A stretch of 64,000 nt of DNA, taken from Anisus vortex. Taxonomy: Eukaryota > Mollusca > Gastropoda > Planorbidae. Position numbers and translations under genes: made by a program. The notes beneath the pieces are model-generated. The model was not told the DNA's origin, ran no database searches, and saw only the letters and a program-made list of their open reading frames with translations. The stretch spans positions 62,001-126,000 of the forward strand of contig CASBPS010000188.1 in the NCBI GenBank assembly GCA_949126835.1, in the 5' to 3' direction. This document shows, piece after piece, positions 16,409 to 32,562 of the stretch. Every line of letters starts with the position of its first letter. Positions within the stretch are counted from its first letter, which is position 1.

Positions 16409-18781
16409 TCACTTCACGTTCCATGAATTACATCATCTTTTCTAACATTCTATACATATCTCACTTCACGTTCCATGAATCACATCATCTTCTCTAACAT
16501 TTTATACATGTCTCACTTCACGTTCCATGAATATCATTATCTATTCTAACATTCTATACATATCTTACTTCACGTTCCATGAATCCATCTTTCTAACATT
16601 CAATAAATATCTCACTTCACGTTCCATGAATCAATCTATTCTGACATTCTATACATATATCACTTCACGTTCCACGAATCGCATCATCTATTCTAACATT
16701 CTTTACATATCTCTTATCACTTTCTATGAATTCATCTATTTTAAGATTCTATACAAATCTCTCTTCACTTTCCATGATTCCATCTATTCTAACATTTTAT
16801 ACATATTTATTTTCACTTTCCATGAATCCATCTATTCTAACATTCTATACATATCTCACTTCACGTTCCATGAATCACATCATCTATTCTAATATTCTAT
16901 ACATATCTCACTTCACGTTTTATGAATCACATCATCTATTCTAACATTCTACACATATCTAACTTCACATTCCATGAAACACATCATCTATTCTAACATT
17001 CTATACATATCCTACTTCACGTTCCATAAATCAAATCATCTATTCTTAAATTCTATACATATCTCACTTCACGTTCCATGAATTACTACATCTATTCTAA
17101 CATTCTATACATACCTCACTTCACGTTCCGTAAATCACATCATCTATTCTAACATTCTATACATACCTCACTTCACGTTCCATGAATCACATCATCGTTT
17201 CTAACATTCTATACATGTCTTACTTCACGTTTTATGAATCACATCATCTATTCTAACATTCTATACAAATCTCTCTTCATGTTTCATGAATCCATCTATT
17301 CTAACATTATATACATATCTCACTTTACGTTCCATGAATCACGTCATCTATTCTAACATTCTATACATATGTCTCTTTTTGTTCCATGAATCCATCTATT
17401 CTAACATTCTATATATATCTGACTTCAAGTTCCATGAATAACGTCATCTGTTCTAACATTCTATACTTATATCACTTCACGTTCCATGAATCACATCATC
17501 TATTCTAACATTCTATACATATCTCACTTCACGTTCCATGAATCACATCATAAATTCTAACATTGTATACATATTTCTCTTCACTTTCCATGAATCCATC
17601 TATTCTAACATTCTATACATATCTCACTTAACGTTCCATGAATCACATCATATATTCTAACATTCTATACATATCTCACTTCACGTTCCATGAATCAAAT
17701 CATCTATTCTAACATTCTATACATATCTCACTTCACGTTCCATGAATCACATCATCTATTCTAGCATTCTATACATATCTCACTTTACGTTTCATAAATC
17801 AAATCATCTATTCTAACATTCCATACATATCTCACTTCAAGTTCCATGAATCACAACATCTATTCTAACATTCTATACATATCTCACTTCACGTTCCATG
17901 AATCACATCATCTATTATAACATTCTATATATATATCTTTCTATGTTCTATGAATCAAATCATCTATTCTAACATTCTATACATATCTTTATTTTTGTTA
18001 CATATATTCGTCTGTTCCAACATTCTATACATATCTCTCTTCACTTTCCATGAATCCATCTATTCTAAGATTCTATACAAATCTCTCATTACTTTCCATG
18101 ATTCCATCTATTCTAACAGTCTATACTTATTTCTCTTCACTTTCCATGAATCCATCTATTCTAACAGTCTATACATATTTCTCTACACTTTCCATGAATC
18201 CATCTATTCTAACATTCTATACATACCTCACTTCACGTTCCATGAATCACATTTTATATTCTAACATTCTATACATATCTCACTTCACGTTCAATGAATC
18301 ACATCATCTATTCTAACATTCTATACATATCTCACTTCACGTTGGATGAATCAAATCATCTATTCCAACATTCTATACATATCTCACTTCAATTTCCATG
18401 AATCACATCATCTATTATAACATTCTATACATATATCACTGCATGTTCTATGAATCACATCATCTATTCTAACATTCATACATATATCTCTTTCTGTTCC
18501 ATATATCCATCTATTCTAACATTCCATACATATCTCTCTTAACTTTCCATGAATCCATCTATTCTAAGATTATATACATATTTCACCTCACGTTCCATGA
18601 ATATGTTTTTCTAACATTCTATACATATCTCACTTCATGTTCCATGAAACAATCTATTCTAACATTCTATACATATCTCACTTAACGTTCCATGAATCAC
18701 ATCATATATTCTAACATTCTATACATATCTCACTTCACGTTCCAATAATCACATCATCGGCTCTACCATTCTATACATATC
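16409..18781. repeat. 2373-bp tandem duplication, copy 1
   Basis: Comparing this block with the next 2373 bp shows the same sequence at every place I checked, including rare private variants such as TATTCCAACATTC, CTAACAGTCTATAC and CATTCCGTAAATC-type monomers. The left limit is set by the first mismatch at 16408 against 18781. It contains about 46 monomers of both the 48- and 52-bp classes. Confidence 0.85.
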
Positions 18782-21154
18782 TCACTTCACGTTCCATGAA
18801 TTACATCATCTTTTCTAACATTCTATACATATCTCACTTCACGTTCCATGAATCACATCATCTTCTCTAACATTTTATACATGTCTCACTTCACGTTCCA
18901 TGAATATCATTATCTATTCTAACATTCTATACATATCTTACTTCACGTTCCATGAATCCATCTTTCTAACATTCAATAAATATCTCACTTCACGTTCCAT
19001 GAATCAATCTATTCTGACATTCTATACATATATCACTTCACGTTCCACGAATCGCATCATCTATTCTAACATTCTTTACATATCTCTTATCACTTTCTAT
19101 GAATTCATCTATTTTAAGATTCTATACAAATCTCTCTTCACTTTCCATGATTCCATCTATTCTAACATTTTATACATATTTATTTTCACTTTCCATGAAT
19201 CCATCTATTCTAACATTCTATACATATCTCACTTCACGTTCCATGAATCACATCATCTATTCTAATATTCTATACATATCTCACTTCACGTTTTATGAAT
19301 CACATCATCTATTCTAACATTCTACACATATCTAACTTCACATTCCATGAAACACATCATCTATTCTAACATTCTATACATATCCTACTTCACGTTCCAT
19401 AAATCAAATCATCTATTCTTAAATTCTATACATATCTCACTTCACGTTCCATGAATTACTACATCTATTCTAACATTCTATACATACCTCACTTCACGTT
19501 CCGTAAATCACATCATCTATTCTAACATTCTATACATACCTCACTTCACGTTCCATGAATCACATCATCGTTTCTAACATTCTATACATGTCTTACTTCA
19601 CGTTTTATGAATCACATCATCTATTCTAACATTCTATACAAATCTCTCTTCATGTTTCATGAATCCATCTATTCTAACATTATATACATATCTCACTTTA
19701 CGTTCCATGAATCACGTCATCTATTCTAACATTCTATACATATGTCTCTTTTTGTTCCATGAATCCATCTATTCTAACATTCTATATATATCTGACTTCA
19801 AGTTCCATGAATAACGTCATCTGTTCTAACATTCTATACTTATATCACTTCACGTTCCATGAATCACATCATCTATTCTAACATTCTATACATATCTCAC
19901 TTCACGTTCCATGAATCACATCATAAATTCTAACATTGTATACATATTTCTCTTCACTTTCCATGAATCCATCTATTCTAACATTCTATACATATCTCAC
20001 TTAACGTTCCATGAATCACATCATATATTCTAACATTCTATACATATCTCACTTCACGTTCCATGAATCAAATCATCTATTCTAACATTCTATACATATC
20101 TCACTTCACGTTCCATGAATCACATCATCTATTCTAGCATTCTATACATATCTCACTTTACGTTTCATAAATCAAATCATCTATTCTAACATTCCATACA
20201 TATCTCACTTCAAGTTCCATGAATCACAACATCTATTCTAACATTCTATACATATCTCACTTCACGTTCCATGAATCACATCATCTATTATAACATTCTA
20301 TATATATATCTTTCTATGTTCTATGAATCAAATCATCTATTCTAACATTCTATACATATCTTTATTTTTGTTACATATATTCGTCTGTTCCAACATTCTA
20401 TACATATCTCTCTTCACTTTCCATGAATCCATCTATTCTAAGATTCTATACAAATCTCTCATTACTTTCCATGATTCCATCTATTCTAACAGTCTATACT
20501 TATTTCTCTTCACTTTCCATGAATCCATCTATTCTAACAGTCTATACATATTTCTCTACACTTTCCATGAATCCATCTATTCTAACATTCTATACATACC
20601 TCACTTCACGTTCCATGAATCACATTTTATATTCTAACATTCTATACATATCTCACTTCACGTTCAATGAATCACATCATCTATTCTAACATTCTATACA
20701 TATCTCACTTCACGTTGGATGAATCAAATCATCTATTCCAACATTCTATACATATCTCACTTCAATTTCCATGAATCACATCATCTATTATAACATTCTA
20801 TACATATATCACTGCATGTTCTATGAATCACATCATCTATTCTAACATTCATACATATATCTCTTTCTGTTCCATATATCCATCTATTCTAACATTCCAT
20901 ACATATCTCTCTTAACTTTCCATGAATCCATCTATTCTAAGATTATATACATATTTCACCTCACGTTCCATGAATATGTTTTTCTAACATTCTATACATA
21001 TCTCACTTCATGTTCCATGAAACAATCTATTCTAACATTCTATACATATCTCACTTAACGTTCCATGAATCACATCATATATTCTAACATTCTATACATA
21101 TCTCACTTCACGTTCCAATAATCACATCATCGGCTCTACCATTCTATACATATC
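18782..21154. repeat. 2373-bp tandem duplication, copy 2
   Basis: This is the direct repeat of the preceding 2373 bp, with no difference seen by eye. Homology to the next copy in phase continues to about 21174, so the exact breakpoint can slide by about 20 bp. Perfect identity means either a very recent unequal exchange or a doubled segment in the assembly. Confidence 0.85.
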
Positions 21155-24100
21155 TCACTTCACGTTCCATGAATCACATCATCTATTCTAACATTCTATA
21201 CATATCTCACTTCACGTTCCATGAATCAAATCATCTATTCTAACATTCTATACATATCTCAATTCACGTTCCATGAATCACATCATCTATTCCTAACATT
21301 CTATACATATCTCACTTTACGATTCATAAATCAAATCATCTATTCTAACATTCCATACATATCTCACTTCACGTTCCATAAATCACAACATCTATTCTAA
21401 CATTCTATACATATCTCACTTCACGTTCCATGAATCACATCATCTATTATAACATTCTATATATATATCACTCTATGTTCTATGAATCAAATCATCTATT
21501 CTAACATTCTATACATATCTTTATTTTTGTTACTTATATCCGTCTATTCTAACATTCTATACATATCTCTCTTCACTTTCCATGAACCCATCTATTCTAA
21601 GATTCTATACAAATCTCTCTTTACTTTCCATGATTCCATCTATTCTTACATTTTATACATATTTCTCTTCACGTTCCATGAAACACATCCTATATTCTAA
21701 CATTCTATACATATCTCACTTCACGTTCAATGAATCACATCATCTATTCTAACATTCTATACATATCTCACTTCACGTTGGATGAATCAAATCATCTATT
21801 CTAACATTCTATACATATCTCACTTTACGTTCCATGAATAACATCATCTATTATAACATTCTATACATATATCACTGCATGTTCTATGAATCACATCATC
21901 TATTCTAACATTCATACATATCTCTCTTTCTGTTCCATATATCCATCTATTCTAACATTCCATACATATCTCTCTTAACTTTCTATAAATCCATCTATTC
22001 TAAGATTTTATACATATTTCACCTCACGTTCCATGAATATGTTTTTCTAACATTCTATACATATCTCACTTCCTGTTCCATGAATCAATCTATTCTAACA
22101 TTATATACATATCTCACTTCACGTTCCATGAATCGCATCATCTATTTCAACATTCTTTACATATCTCACTTCACGTTCAATGAATCACATAATCTTTTCT
22201 AACATTCTATACATTTCTCACTATACGTTTTATGAATCACATCATCTATTCTAACATTCTATACATATCTCAATTCACGTTCCATAAATCAATGAATCTA
22301 TTCTAACATTCTATACATATCTCACTTCAAGTTCCATGAATCACAACATCTATTCTAACATTCTATACATATATCACTTCACGTTCCATGAATCACATCA
22401 TCTTTTCTAACATTCTATACATATCTCACTTCACGTTCCATGAATCACATCATCTTCTCTAACATTTTATACATGTCTCACTTCACGTTCCATGAATATC
22501 ATTATCTATTCTAACATTCTATACATATCTTACTTCACGTTCCATGAATCCATCTTTCTAACATTCAATAAATATCTCACTTCACGTTCCATGAATCAAT
22601 CTATTCTGACATTCTATACATATATCACTTCACGTTCCACGAATCGCATCATCTATTCTAACATTCTTTACATATCTCTTATCACTTTCTATGAATTCAT
22701 CTATTTTAAGATTCTATACAAATCTCTCTTCACTTTCCATGATTCCATCTATTCTAACATTTTATACATATTTATTTTCACTTTCCATGAATCCATCTAT
22801 TCTAACATTCTATACATATCTCACTTCACGTTCCATGAATCACATTATCTATTCTAATATTCTATACATATCTCACTTCACGTTTTATGAATCACATCAT
22901 CTATTCTAACATTCTACACATATCTAACTTCACATTCCATGAAACACATCATCTATTCTTACATTCTATACATATCCTACTTCACGTTCCATAAATCAAA
23001 TCATCTATTCTTGAATTCTATACATATCTCACTTCACGTTCCATGAATTACTACATCTATTCTAACATTCTATACATATCTCACGTCAAGTTCCATGAAT
23101 CACATCATCTATTCTAACATTCTATACATACCTCACTTCACGTTCCATAAATCACATCATCTATTCTAACATTCTATACATACCTCACTTCACGTTCCAT
23201 GAATCACATCATCGTTTCTAACATTCTATACATGTCTTACTTCACGTTTTATGAATCACATCACCTATTCTAACATTCTATACAAATCTCTCTTCATGTT
23301 TCATGAATCCATCTATTCTAACATTATATACATATCTCACTTTACGTTCCATGAATCACGTCATCTATTCTAACATTCTATACATATGTCTCTTTTTGTT
23401 CCATGAATCCATCTATTCTAACATTCTATATATATCTGACTTCAAGTTACATGAATCACATCATCTTTTCTAACATTCTATACATATCTCACTTCACGTT
23501 CCATGAATTGCATCATCTATTCTAACATTCTATACGTATCTCCATTCACTTTCCATGAATCACATCATCTATTCTAACATTCTATACATATCTCACTTCA
23601 CGTATCATGAATCACCTTTTCTATTTTAACATTCTATACATATCTCACTTCACGTTCCATGAATCACATCATCTATTCTATCATTATTTACATATCTCAC
23701 TTCACGTTCCATGAATAACGTCATCTGTTCTAACATTCTATACTTATATCACTTCACGTTCCATGAATCACATCATCTATTCTAACATTCTATACATATC
23801 TCACTTCACGTTCCATGAATCACATCATAAATTTTAACATTGTATACATATTTCTCTTCACTTTCCAGGAATCCATCTATTCTAACATTCTATACATATC
23901 TCACTTAACGTTCCATGAATCACATCATATATTCTAACATTCTATACATATCTCACTTCACGTTCCATGAATCAAATCATCTATTCTAACATTCTATACA
24001 TATCTCACTTCACGTTCCATGAATCACATCATCTATTCTAGCATTCTATACATATCTCACTTTACGTTTCATAAATCAAATCATCTATTCTAACATTCCA

Positions 24101-27100
24101 TACATATCTCACTTCAAGTTCCATGAACCACAACATCTATTCTAACATTCTATACATATCTCACTTCACGTTCCATGAATCACATCATCTATTATAACAT
24201 TCTATATATATATCTTTCTATGTTCTATGAATCAAATCATCTATTCTAACATTCTATACATATCTTTTTTTTTGTTACATATATTCGTCTATTCCAACAT
24301 TCTATACATATCTCTCTTCACTTTCCATGAATCCATCTATTCTAAGATTCTATACAAATCTCTCTTTACTTTCCATGATTCCATCTATTCTAACATTTTA
24401 TACATATTTCTCTTCACTTTCCATGAATCCATCTATTCTAACATTCTATACATATTTCTCTACACTTTCCATGAATCCATCTATTCTAACATTCTATACA
24501 TACCTCACTTCACGTTCCATGAATCACATTTTATATTCTAACATTCTATACATATCTCACTTCACGTTCCATGAATCTTAACATCTATTCTAACATTCTA
24601 TACATATATCACTTCACGTTCCATGAATCACATCATCTATTCTAACATTCTATACATATCTCACTTCACGTTCCATTAATCACATCATAAATTCTAACAT
24701 TGTATACATATTTCTCTTCACTTTCCATGAATCCATCTACTCTAACATTCTATACATATCTCACTTAACGTTCCATGAATCACATCATATGTTCTAACAT
24801 TCTATACATATCTCACTTCACGTTCCAATAATAACATCATCTGCTCTACCATTCTATACATATCCCCTTTCACGTTCCATGAATCACATCATCTATTCTA
24901 ACATTGTATACATATCTCACTTCACGTTCCATGAATCAAATCATCTATTCCAACATTCTATACATATCTCACTTCACGTTCCATGAATCACATCATCTAT
25001 TCTAACATTATATACATATCTCACTTTACGTTCCATAAATCAAATCATCTATTCTAACATTCTATACATATCTCACTTCACGTTCCATGAATCACAACAT
25101 CTATTCTAACATTCTATACATATCTCACTTCACGTTCCATAAATCACATCATCTATTATAACATTCTATACATAAATCACTCCATGTTCTATGAATCACA
25201 TCATCTATTCTAACATTCTATACATATCTCTCTTTATGTTACATATATCCATCTATTCTAACAATCTATACATATCTTTTTTCACTTTCCATGAATCCAT
25301 CTATTCTAAGATTCTATACAAAACTCTCTTCACTTTCCATGATTCCATCTATTCTAACATTTTATACATATTTCACTTCACTTTCCATGAATCCATCCAT
25401 TCTAACATTCTATACATATTTCTCTACACTTTCCATGAATCCATATATTCTAACATTCTATACATACCTCACTTCACGTTCCATGAATCAAATCTTATAT
25501 TCTAGCATTCTATACATATCTCACTTCACGTTCAATGAATCACATCATCTATTCTAACATTCTATACATATCTCACTTCACGTTCGATAAATCAAATCAT
25601 CTATTCTAACATACTATAAATATCTCACTTCACGTTCCATGAATCACATCATCTATTATAACATTCTATACATATATCACTTCATGTTCTATGAATCACA
25701 TTATCTATTCTAACATTCTATACATATCTCTCTTTCTGTTCCATATATCCATCTATTCTAACATTCCATACATATCTCTCTTAACTTTTCATGAATCCAT
25801 CTATTCTTAGATTATATACAAATCACTCTTCAATTTCCATAATTCCATCTATTCTAACATTTTATACATATTTCTCTTCACTTTCCATGAATCCATCTAT
25901 TCTAACATTCTATACATATCTCACTTCACGTTCCATGAATCACATCATATATTCTAACATTTTATACATATATCACTTCACGTTCTATGAATCACATCAT
26001 CTATTCTACCATTCTATTTATATCTCACTTCACGTTCCATTAATCACATCATCTATTCTAACATTCTATACATATCTCACTTCACGTTCCATGAGTCACA
26101 TCATCTATTCTAACATTCTATACATATCTCACTTCACGTTCCATAAATCACATCATCTATTCTAACATTCTATACATAACTCACTTTACGTTTCATGAAT
26201 CACTTCATCTATTCTAACATTCTATACATGTCTCACTTAACGTTCAATGAATCACATCATCTATTCTAACATTCTATGCATATATCACCTCACGTTCCAT
26301 GAATCAGTTTTTCTAACATTCTATACATATCTCACTTCACGTTCCATGAATCAATCTATTGTAACATTCTATACATATCTCACTTCACGTTTCATGAATT
26401 ACATCATCTATTTCAACTTTCTTTACATATCTCACTTTACGTTTAATGAATCACATCATCTATTCTAACATTCTATACATTTCTCACTATACGTTTTATG
26501 AATCACATCATCTATTCTAACATTCTATACATATCTCACTTTACGGTCCATAAATCAATTCATCTATTCTAACATTCTATACATATCTCACTTCACGTTC
26601 CATGAATCTTAACATCTATTCTAACAGTCTATACATATATCACTTCACGTTCCATGAATCACATCATCTATTCTAACATTCTATACATATCTCACTTCAC
26701 GTTCCATGAATCACATAATAAATTATAACATTGTATACATATTTCTCTTCACTTTCCATGAATCCATCTATTCTAACATTCTATACATATCTCACTTCAC
26801 GTTCCAATAATCACATCATCGGCTCTACCATTCTATACATATCTCACTTCACGTTCCATGAATCACATCATCTATTATAACATTCTATACATATATCACT
26901 CCATGTTCTATGAATCACATCATCTATTCTAACATTCTATACATATCTCTCTTTATGTTACATATATCCATCTATTCCAACAATCTATACATATCTTTCT
27001 TCACTTTTCATGAATCCATCTTTTCTAACATTCTATTCATACCTCACTTCTCGTTTTTATGAATCAAATCTTATATTCTAGCATTCTATACATATCTCAC

Positions 27101-29229
27101 TTCACTTTCAATGAATCACATAATCTATTCTAACAATCTATACAAATATCTCTCTTCACGTTCGATAAATCAAATCATCTATTATAACATTCTATACATA
27201 TCTCACTTTACGTTCCATGAATCACAACATCTATTCTAACATTCTATACATATCTCACTTCACGTTCCATGAATCACATCATCTATTATAACATTCTATA
27301 TATATATCACTCCATGTTCTATGAATCAAATCATCTATTCTAACATTTTATACATATCTTTATTTTTGTTATATATATAAGTTTATTCTAACATTCTATA
27401 CATATCTCTCTTCACTTTCCATGAATCCATCTATTCTAAGATTCTATACAAATCTCTCTTTACTTTCCATGATTCCATCTATTCTAACATTTTATACATA
27501 TTTCTCTTCACTTTCCATGAATCCATCTATTCTAACATTCTATACATATTTTTCTACACTTTCCATGAATCCATCGATTCTAACATTCTATACATATCTC
27601 ACTTAACGTTCCAATAATCACATCATCTTTTCTACCATTCTATACATATCTCACTTTACGTTCCATGAATCACATCATCTATTCTAACATTCTATACATA
27701 TCTCACTTCTCGTTCCATGAATCACATCATCTATTCTAACATTCTATACATATCTTACTTTACGTTCCATACATCATATCATCTATTCTAACATTCTATA
27801 AATATCTCACTTCACGTTCCATGAATCACAACATCTATTCTAACATTCTACACATATCTCACTTCACGTTCCATGAATCACATCATCTATTATAACATTC
27901 TATACATATATCACTCCATGTTCTATGAATCACATCATCTATTCTAACATTCTATACATATCTCTCTTTATGTTACATATATCCATCTATTCTAACAATC
28001 TATACATATCTTTCTTCACTTTCCATGAATCCATCTATTCTAAGATTCTATACAAAACTCTCTTCACTTTCCATGATTCCATCTATTCTAACATTTTATA
28101 CATATTTCACTTCACTTTTCATGAATCCATCTATTCTAACATTCTAAACATATTTCTCTACACTTTCCATGAATCTATCTATTCTAACATTCTATACATA
28201 CCTCACTTCACGTTCCATGAATCAAATATTATATTCTAACATTCTATACATATCTCACTTCACGTTCAATGAATCACATCATCTATTCTAACATTCTATA
28301 CATATCTCACTTCACGTTCGATGAATCAAATCATCTATTCTAACATTCTATACATATCTCGATTCACGTTCCATGAATCACATCAACTATTATAACATTC
28401 TATACATATATCACTTCATGTTCTATGAATCACATTATCTATTCTAACATTCTATACATATCTCTCTTTCTGATCCATATATCCATCTATTCTAACATTC
28501 CATACATATCTCTCTTAACTTTCCATGAATCCATCTATTCTAAGATTATATACAAATCACTCTTCAATTTCCATGATTCCATCTATTCTAACATTTTATA
28601 CATATTTCTCTTCACTTTTCATGAATCCATCTATTCTAACATTCTATACATATCTCACTTCACGTTCCATGAATCACATCATATATTCTAACATTTTATA
28701 AATATATCACTTCACGTTCTATGAATCACATCATCTATTCTACCATTCTATTTATATCTCACTTCACGTTCCATTAATCACATCATCTATTCTAACATTC
28801 TATACATATATCATTTCACATTCTATGAATCACATCATCTATTCTAACATTCTATACATATCTCACTTCACGTTCCATAAATCACATCATCTATTCTAAC
28901 ATTCTATACATAACTCACTTTACGTTTCATGAATCACTTCATCTATTCTAACATTCTATACATGTCTCACTTAACGTTCAATGAATCTTATCATCTATTC
29001 TAACATTCTATACATATTTCACCTCACGTTACATGAATCAGTTTTTCTAACATTCTATACATATCTCACTTCACGTTCCATGAATCAATCTATTCTAACA
29101 TTCTATACATATCTCACTTCACGTTTCATGAATCGCATCATCTCTTTCAACTTTCTTTACATATCTCACTTTACGTTTAATGAAACACATCATCTATTCT
29201 AACATTCTATACATTTCTCACTATACGTT

Positions 29230-31090
29230 TTATGAATCACATCATCTATTCTAACATTCTATACATATCTCACTTTACGGTCCATAAATCAATTCATCTA
29301 TTCTAGCATTCTATACATATCTCACTTCACGTTCCATGAATCTTAACATCTATTCTAATATTCTATACATATATCACTTCACGTTCCATGAATCACATCA
29401 TCTATTCTAACATTCTATACATATCTCACTTCACGTTCCATGAATCACATCATAAATTCTAACATTCTATACATATTTCTCTTCACTTTCCATGAATCCA
29501 TCTATTCTAACATTCTATACATATCTCACTTCACGTTCCATGAATCACATCATATATTCTAACATTCTATACATATCTTACTTCACGTTCCAATAATCAC
29601 ATCATCGGCTCTACCATTCTATACATATCTCACTTCACGTTCCATGAATCACATCATCTATTATAACATTCTATACATATATCACTCCATGTTCTATGAA
29701 TCACATCATCTTTTCTAACATTCTATACATATCTCTCTTTATGTTACATATATCCATCTATTCTAACAATCTATACATATCTTTCTTCACTTTCCATGAA
29801 TCCATCTATTCTAAGATTCTATACAAAACTCTCTTCACTTTCCATGATTCCATCTATTCTAACATTTTATACATATTTCACTTCACTTTCCATGAATCCA
29901 TCTATTCTAACATTCTATACATATTTCTCTACACTTTCCATAAATCCATCTATTCTAACATTCTATACATACCTCAATTCTCGTTCCATGAATCAAATCT
30001 TATATTCTAGCATTCTATACATATCTCACTTCACGTTCAATGAATCACATCATCTATTCTAACATTCTATACATATCTCACTTTACGGTCCATAAATCAA
30101 TTCATCTATTCTAACATTCTATACATATCTCACTTCACGTTCCATGAATCTTAACATCTATTCTAACATTCTATACATATATCACTTCACGTTCCATGAA
30201 TCACATCATCTATTCTAACATTCTATACATATCTCACTTCACGTTCCATGAATCACATAATAAATTCTAACATTGTATACATATTTCTCTTCACTTTCCA
30301 TGAATCCATCTATTCTAACATTCTATACATATCTCACTTCACGTTCCATGAATCACATCATATATTCTAACATTCTATACATATCTCACTTCACGTTCCA
30401 ATAATCACATCATCGGCTCTACCATTCTATACATATCTCACTTCACGTTCCATGAATCACATCATCTATTATAACATTCTATACATATATCACTCCATGT
30501 TCTATGAATCACATCATCTATTCTAACATTCTATACATATCTCTCTTTATGTTACATATATCCATCTATTCCAACAATCTATACATATCTTTCTTCACTT
30601 TCCATAAATCCATCTATTCTAAGATTCTATACAAAACTCTCTTCACTTTCCATGATTCCATCTATTCTAACATTTTATACATATTTCACTTCACTTTCCA
30701 TGAATCCATCTATTCTAACATTCTATACATATTTCTCTTCACTTTCCATGAATCCATCTATTCTAACATTCTATTCATACCTCACTTCTCGTTCCATGAA
30801 TCAAATCTTATATTCTAGCATTCTATACATATCTCACTTCACTTTCAATGAATCACATCATCTATTCTAACATTCTATACATATCTCACTTCACGTTCGA
30901 TAAATCAAATTATCTATTATAACATTCTATACATATCTCACTTTACGTTCCATGAATCACAACATCTATTCTAACATTCTATACATATCTCACTTCACGT
31001 TCCATGAATCACATCATCTATTATAACATTCTATATATATATCACTCCATGTTCTATGAATCAAATCATCTATTCTAACATTCTATACAT
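29230..31090. repeat. Region C block duplicated at 36503-38363
   Basis: A stretch of about 1.86 kb recurs with a constant offset of 7273 bp and only scattered substitutions. Homology is lost on the left around 29230, where the flanking monomers differ. On the right it breaks near 31093, where this copy carries a deletion that removes about two monomers relative to the other. Confidence 0.7.
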
Positions 31091-32562
31091 ATCTTTATTT
31101 AGTTATATATATAAGTTTATTCTAACATTCTATACATATTTCTCTTCACTTTCCATGAATCCATCTATTCTAACATTCTATACATATTTTTCTACACTTT
31201 CCATGAATCCATCGATTCTACCATTCTATACATATCTCACTTAACGTTCCAATAATCACATCATCTTTTCTACCATTCTATACATATCTCACTTTACGTT
31301 CCATGAATCACATCATCTATTCTAACATTCTATACATATCTCACTTCTCGTTCCATGAATCACATCATCTATTCTAACATTCTATACATATCTTACTTTA
31401 CGTTCCATACATCATATCATCTATTCTAACATTCTATAAATATCTCACTTCACGTTCCATGAATCACAACATCTATTCTAACATTCTACACATATCTCAC
31501 TTCACGTTCCATGAATCACATTATCTATTATAACATTCTATACATATATCACTCCATGTTCTATGAATCACATCATCTATTCTAACATTCTATACATATC
31601 TCTCTTTATGTTACATATATCCATCTATTCTAACAATCTATACATATCTTTCTTCACTTTCCATGAATCCATCTATTCTAAGATTCTATACAAAACTCTC
31701 TTCACTTTCCATGATTCCATCTATTCTAACATTTTATACATATTTCACTTCACTTTTCATGAATCCATCTATTCTAACATTCTAAACATATTTCTCTACA
31801 CTTTCCATGAATCTATCTATTCTAACATTCTATACATACCTCACTTCACTTTCCATGAATCAAATATTATATTCTAACATTCTATACATATCTCTCTTTC
31901 TGATCCATATATACATCTATTCTAACATTCCATACATATCTCTCTTAACTTTCCATGAATCCATCTATTCTAAGATTATATACAAATCACTCTTCAATTT
32001 CCATGATTCCATCTATTCTAACATTTTATACATATTTCTCTTCACTTTTCATGAATCCATCTATTCTAACATTCTATACATATCTCACTTCACGTTCCAT
32101 GAATCACATCATATATTCTAACATTTTATAAATATATCACTTCACGTTCTATGAATCACATCATCTATTCTACCATTCTATTTATATCTCACTTCACGTT
32201 CCATTAATCACATCATCTATTCTAACATTCTATACATATATCACTTCACGTTCTATGAATCACATCATCTATTCTAACATTCTATACATATCTCACTTCA
32301 CGTTCCATAAATCACATCATCTATTCTAACATTCTATACATAACTCACTTTACGTTTCATGAATCACTTCATCTATTCTAACATTCTATACATGTCTTAC
32401 TTAACGTTCAATGAATCTTATCATCTATTCTAACATTCTATACATATTTCACCTTACGTTACATGAATCAGTTTTTCTAACATTCTATACATATCTCACT
32501 TCACGTTCCATGAATCAATCTATTCTAACATTCTATACATATCTCACTTCACGTTTCATGAA

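Larger units (their letters stand above)
15131..24560. repeat. Satellite region B, mixed higher-order repeat
   Basis: This region mixes A-type blocks with monomers not seen in A. The new forms include ATGAATATGTTTTTCTAAC, TTCTCTAACATTTTATACATG and CCATCTTTCTAACATTCAATA. A block at about 15131-17430 reappears at about 21096-23448. The offset is 5965, rising to 6017 after one extra monomer near 23075. A block at about 17432-18260 reappears at about 23714-24541 (offset about 6280). A 2373-bp tandem duplication sits between them. The boundaries are my estimate from where offsets change. Confidence 0.75.
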
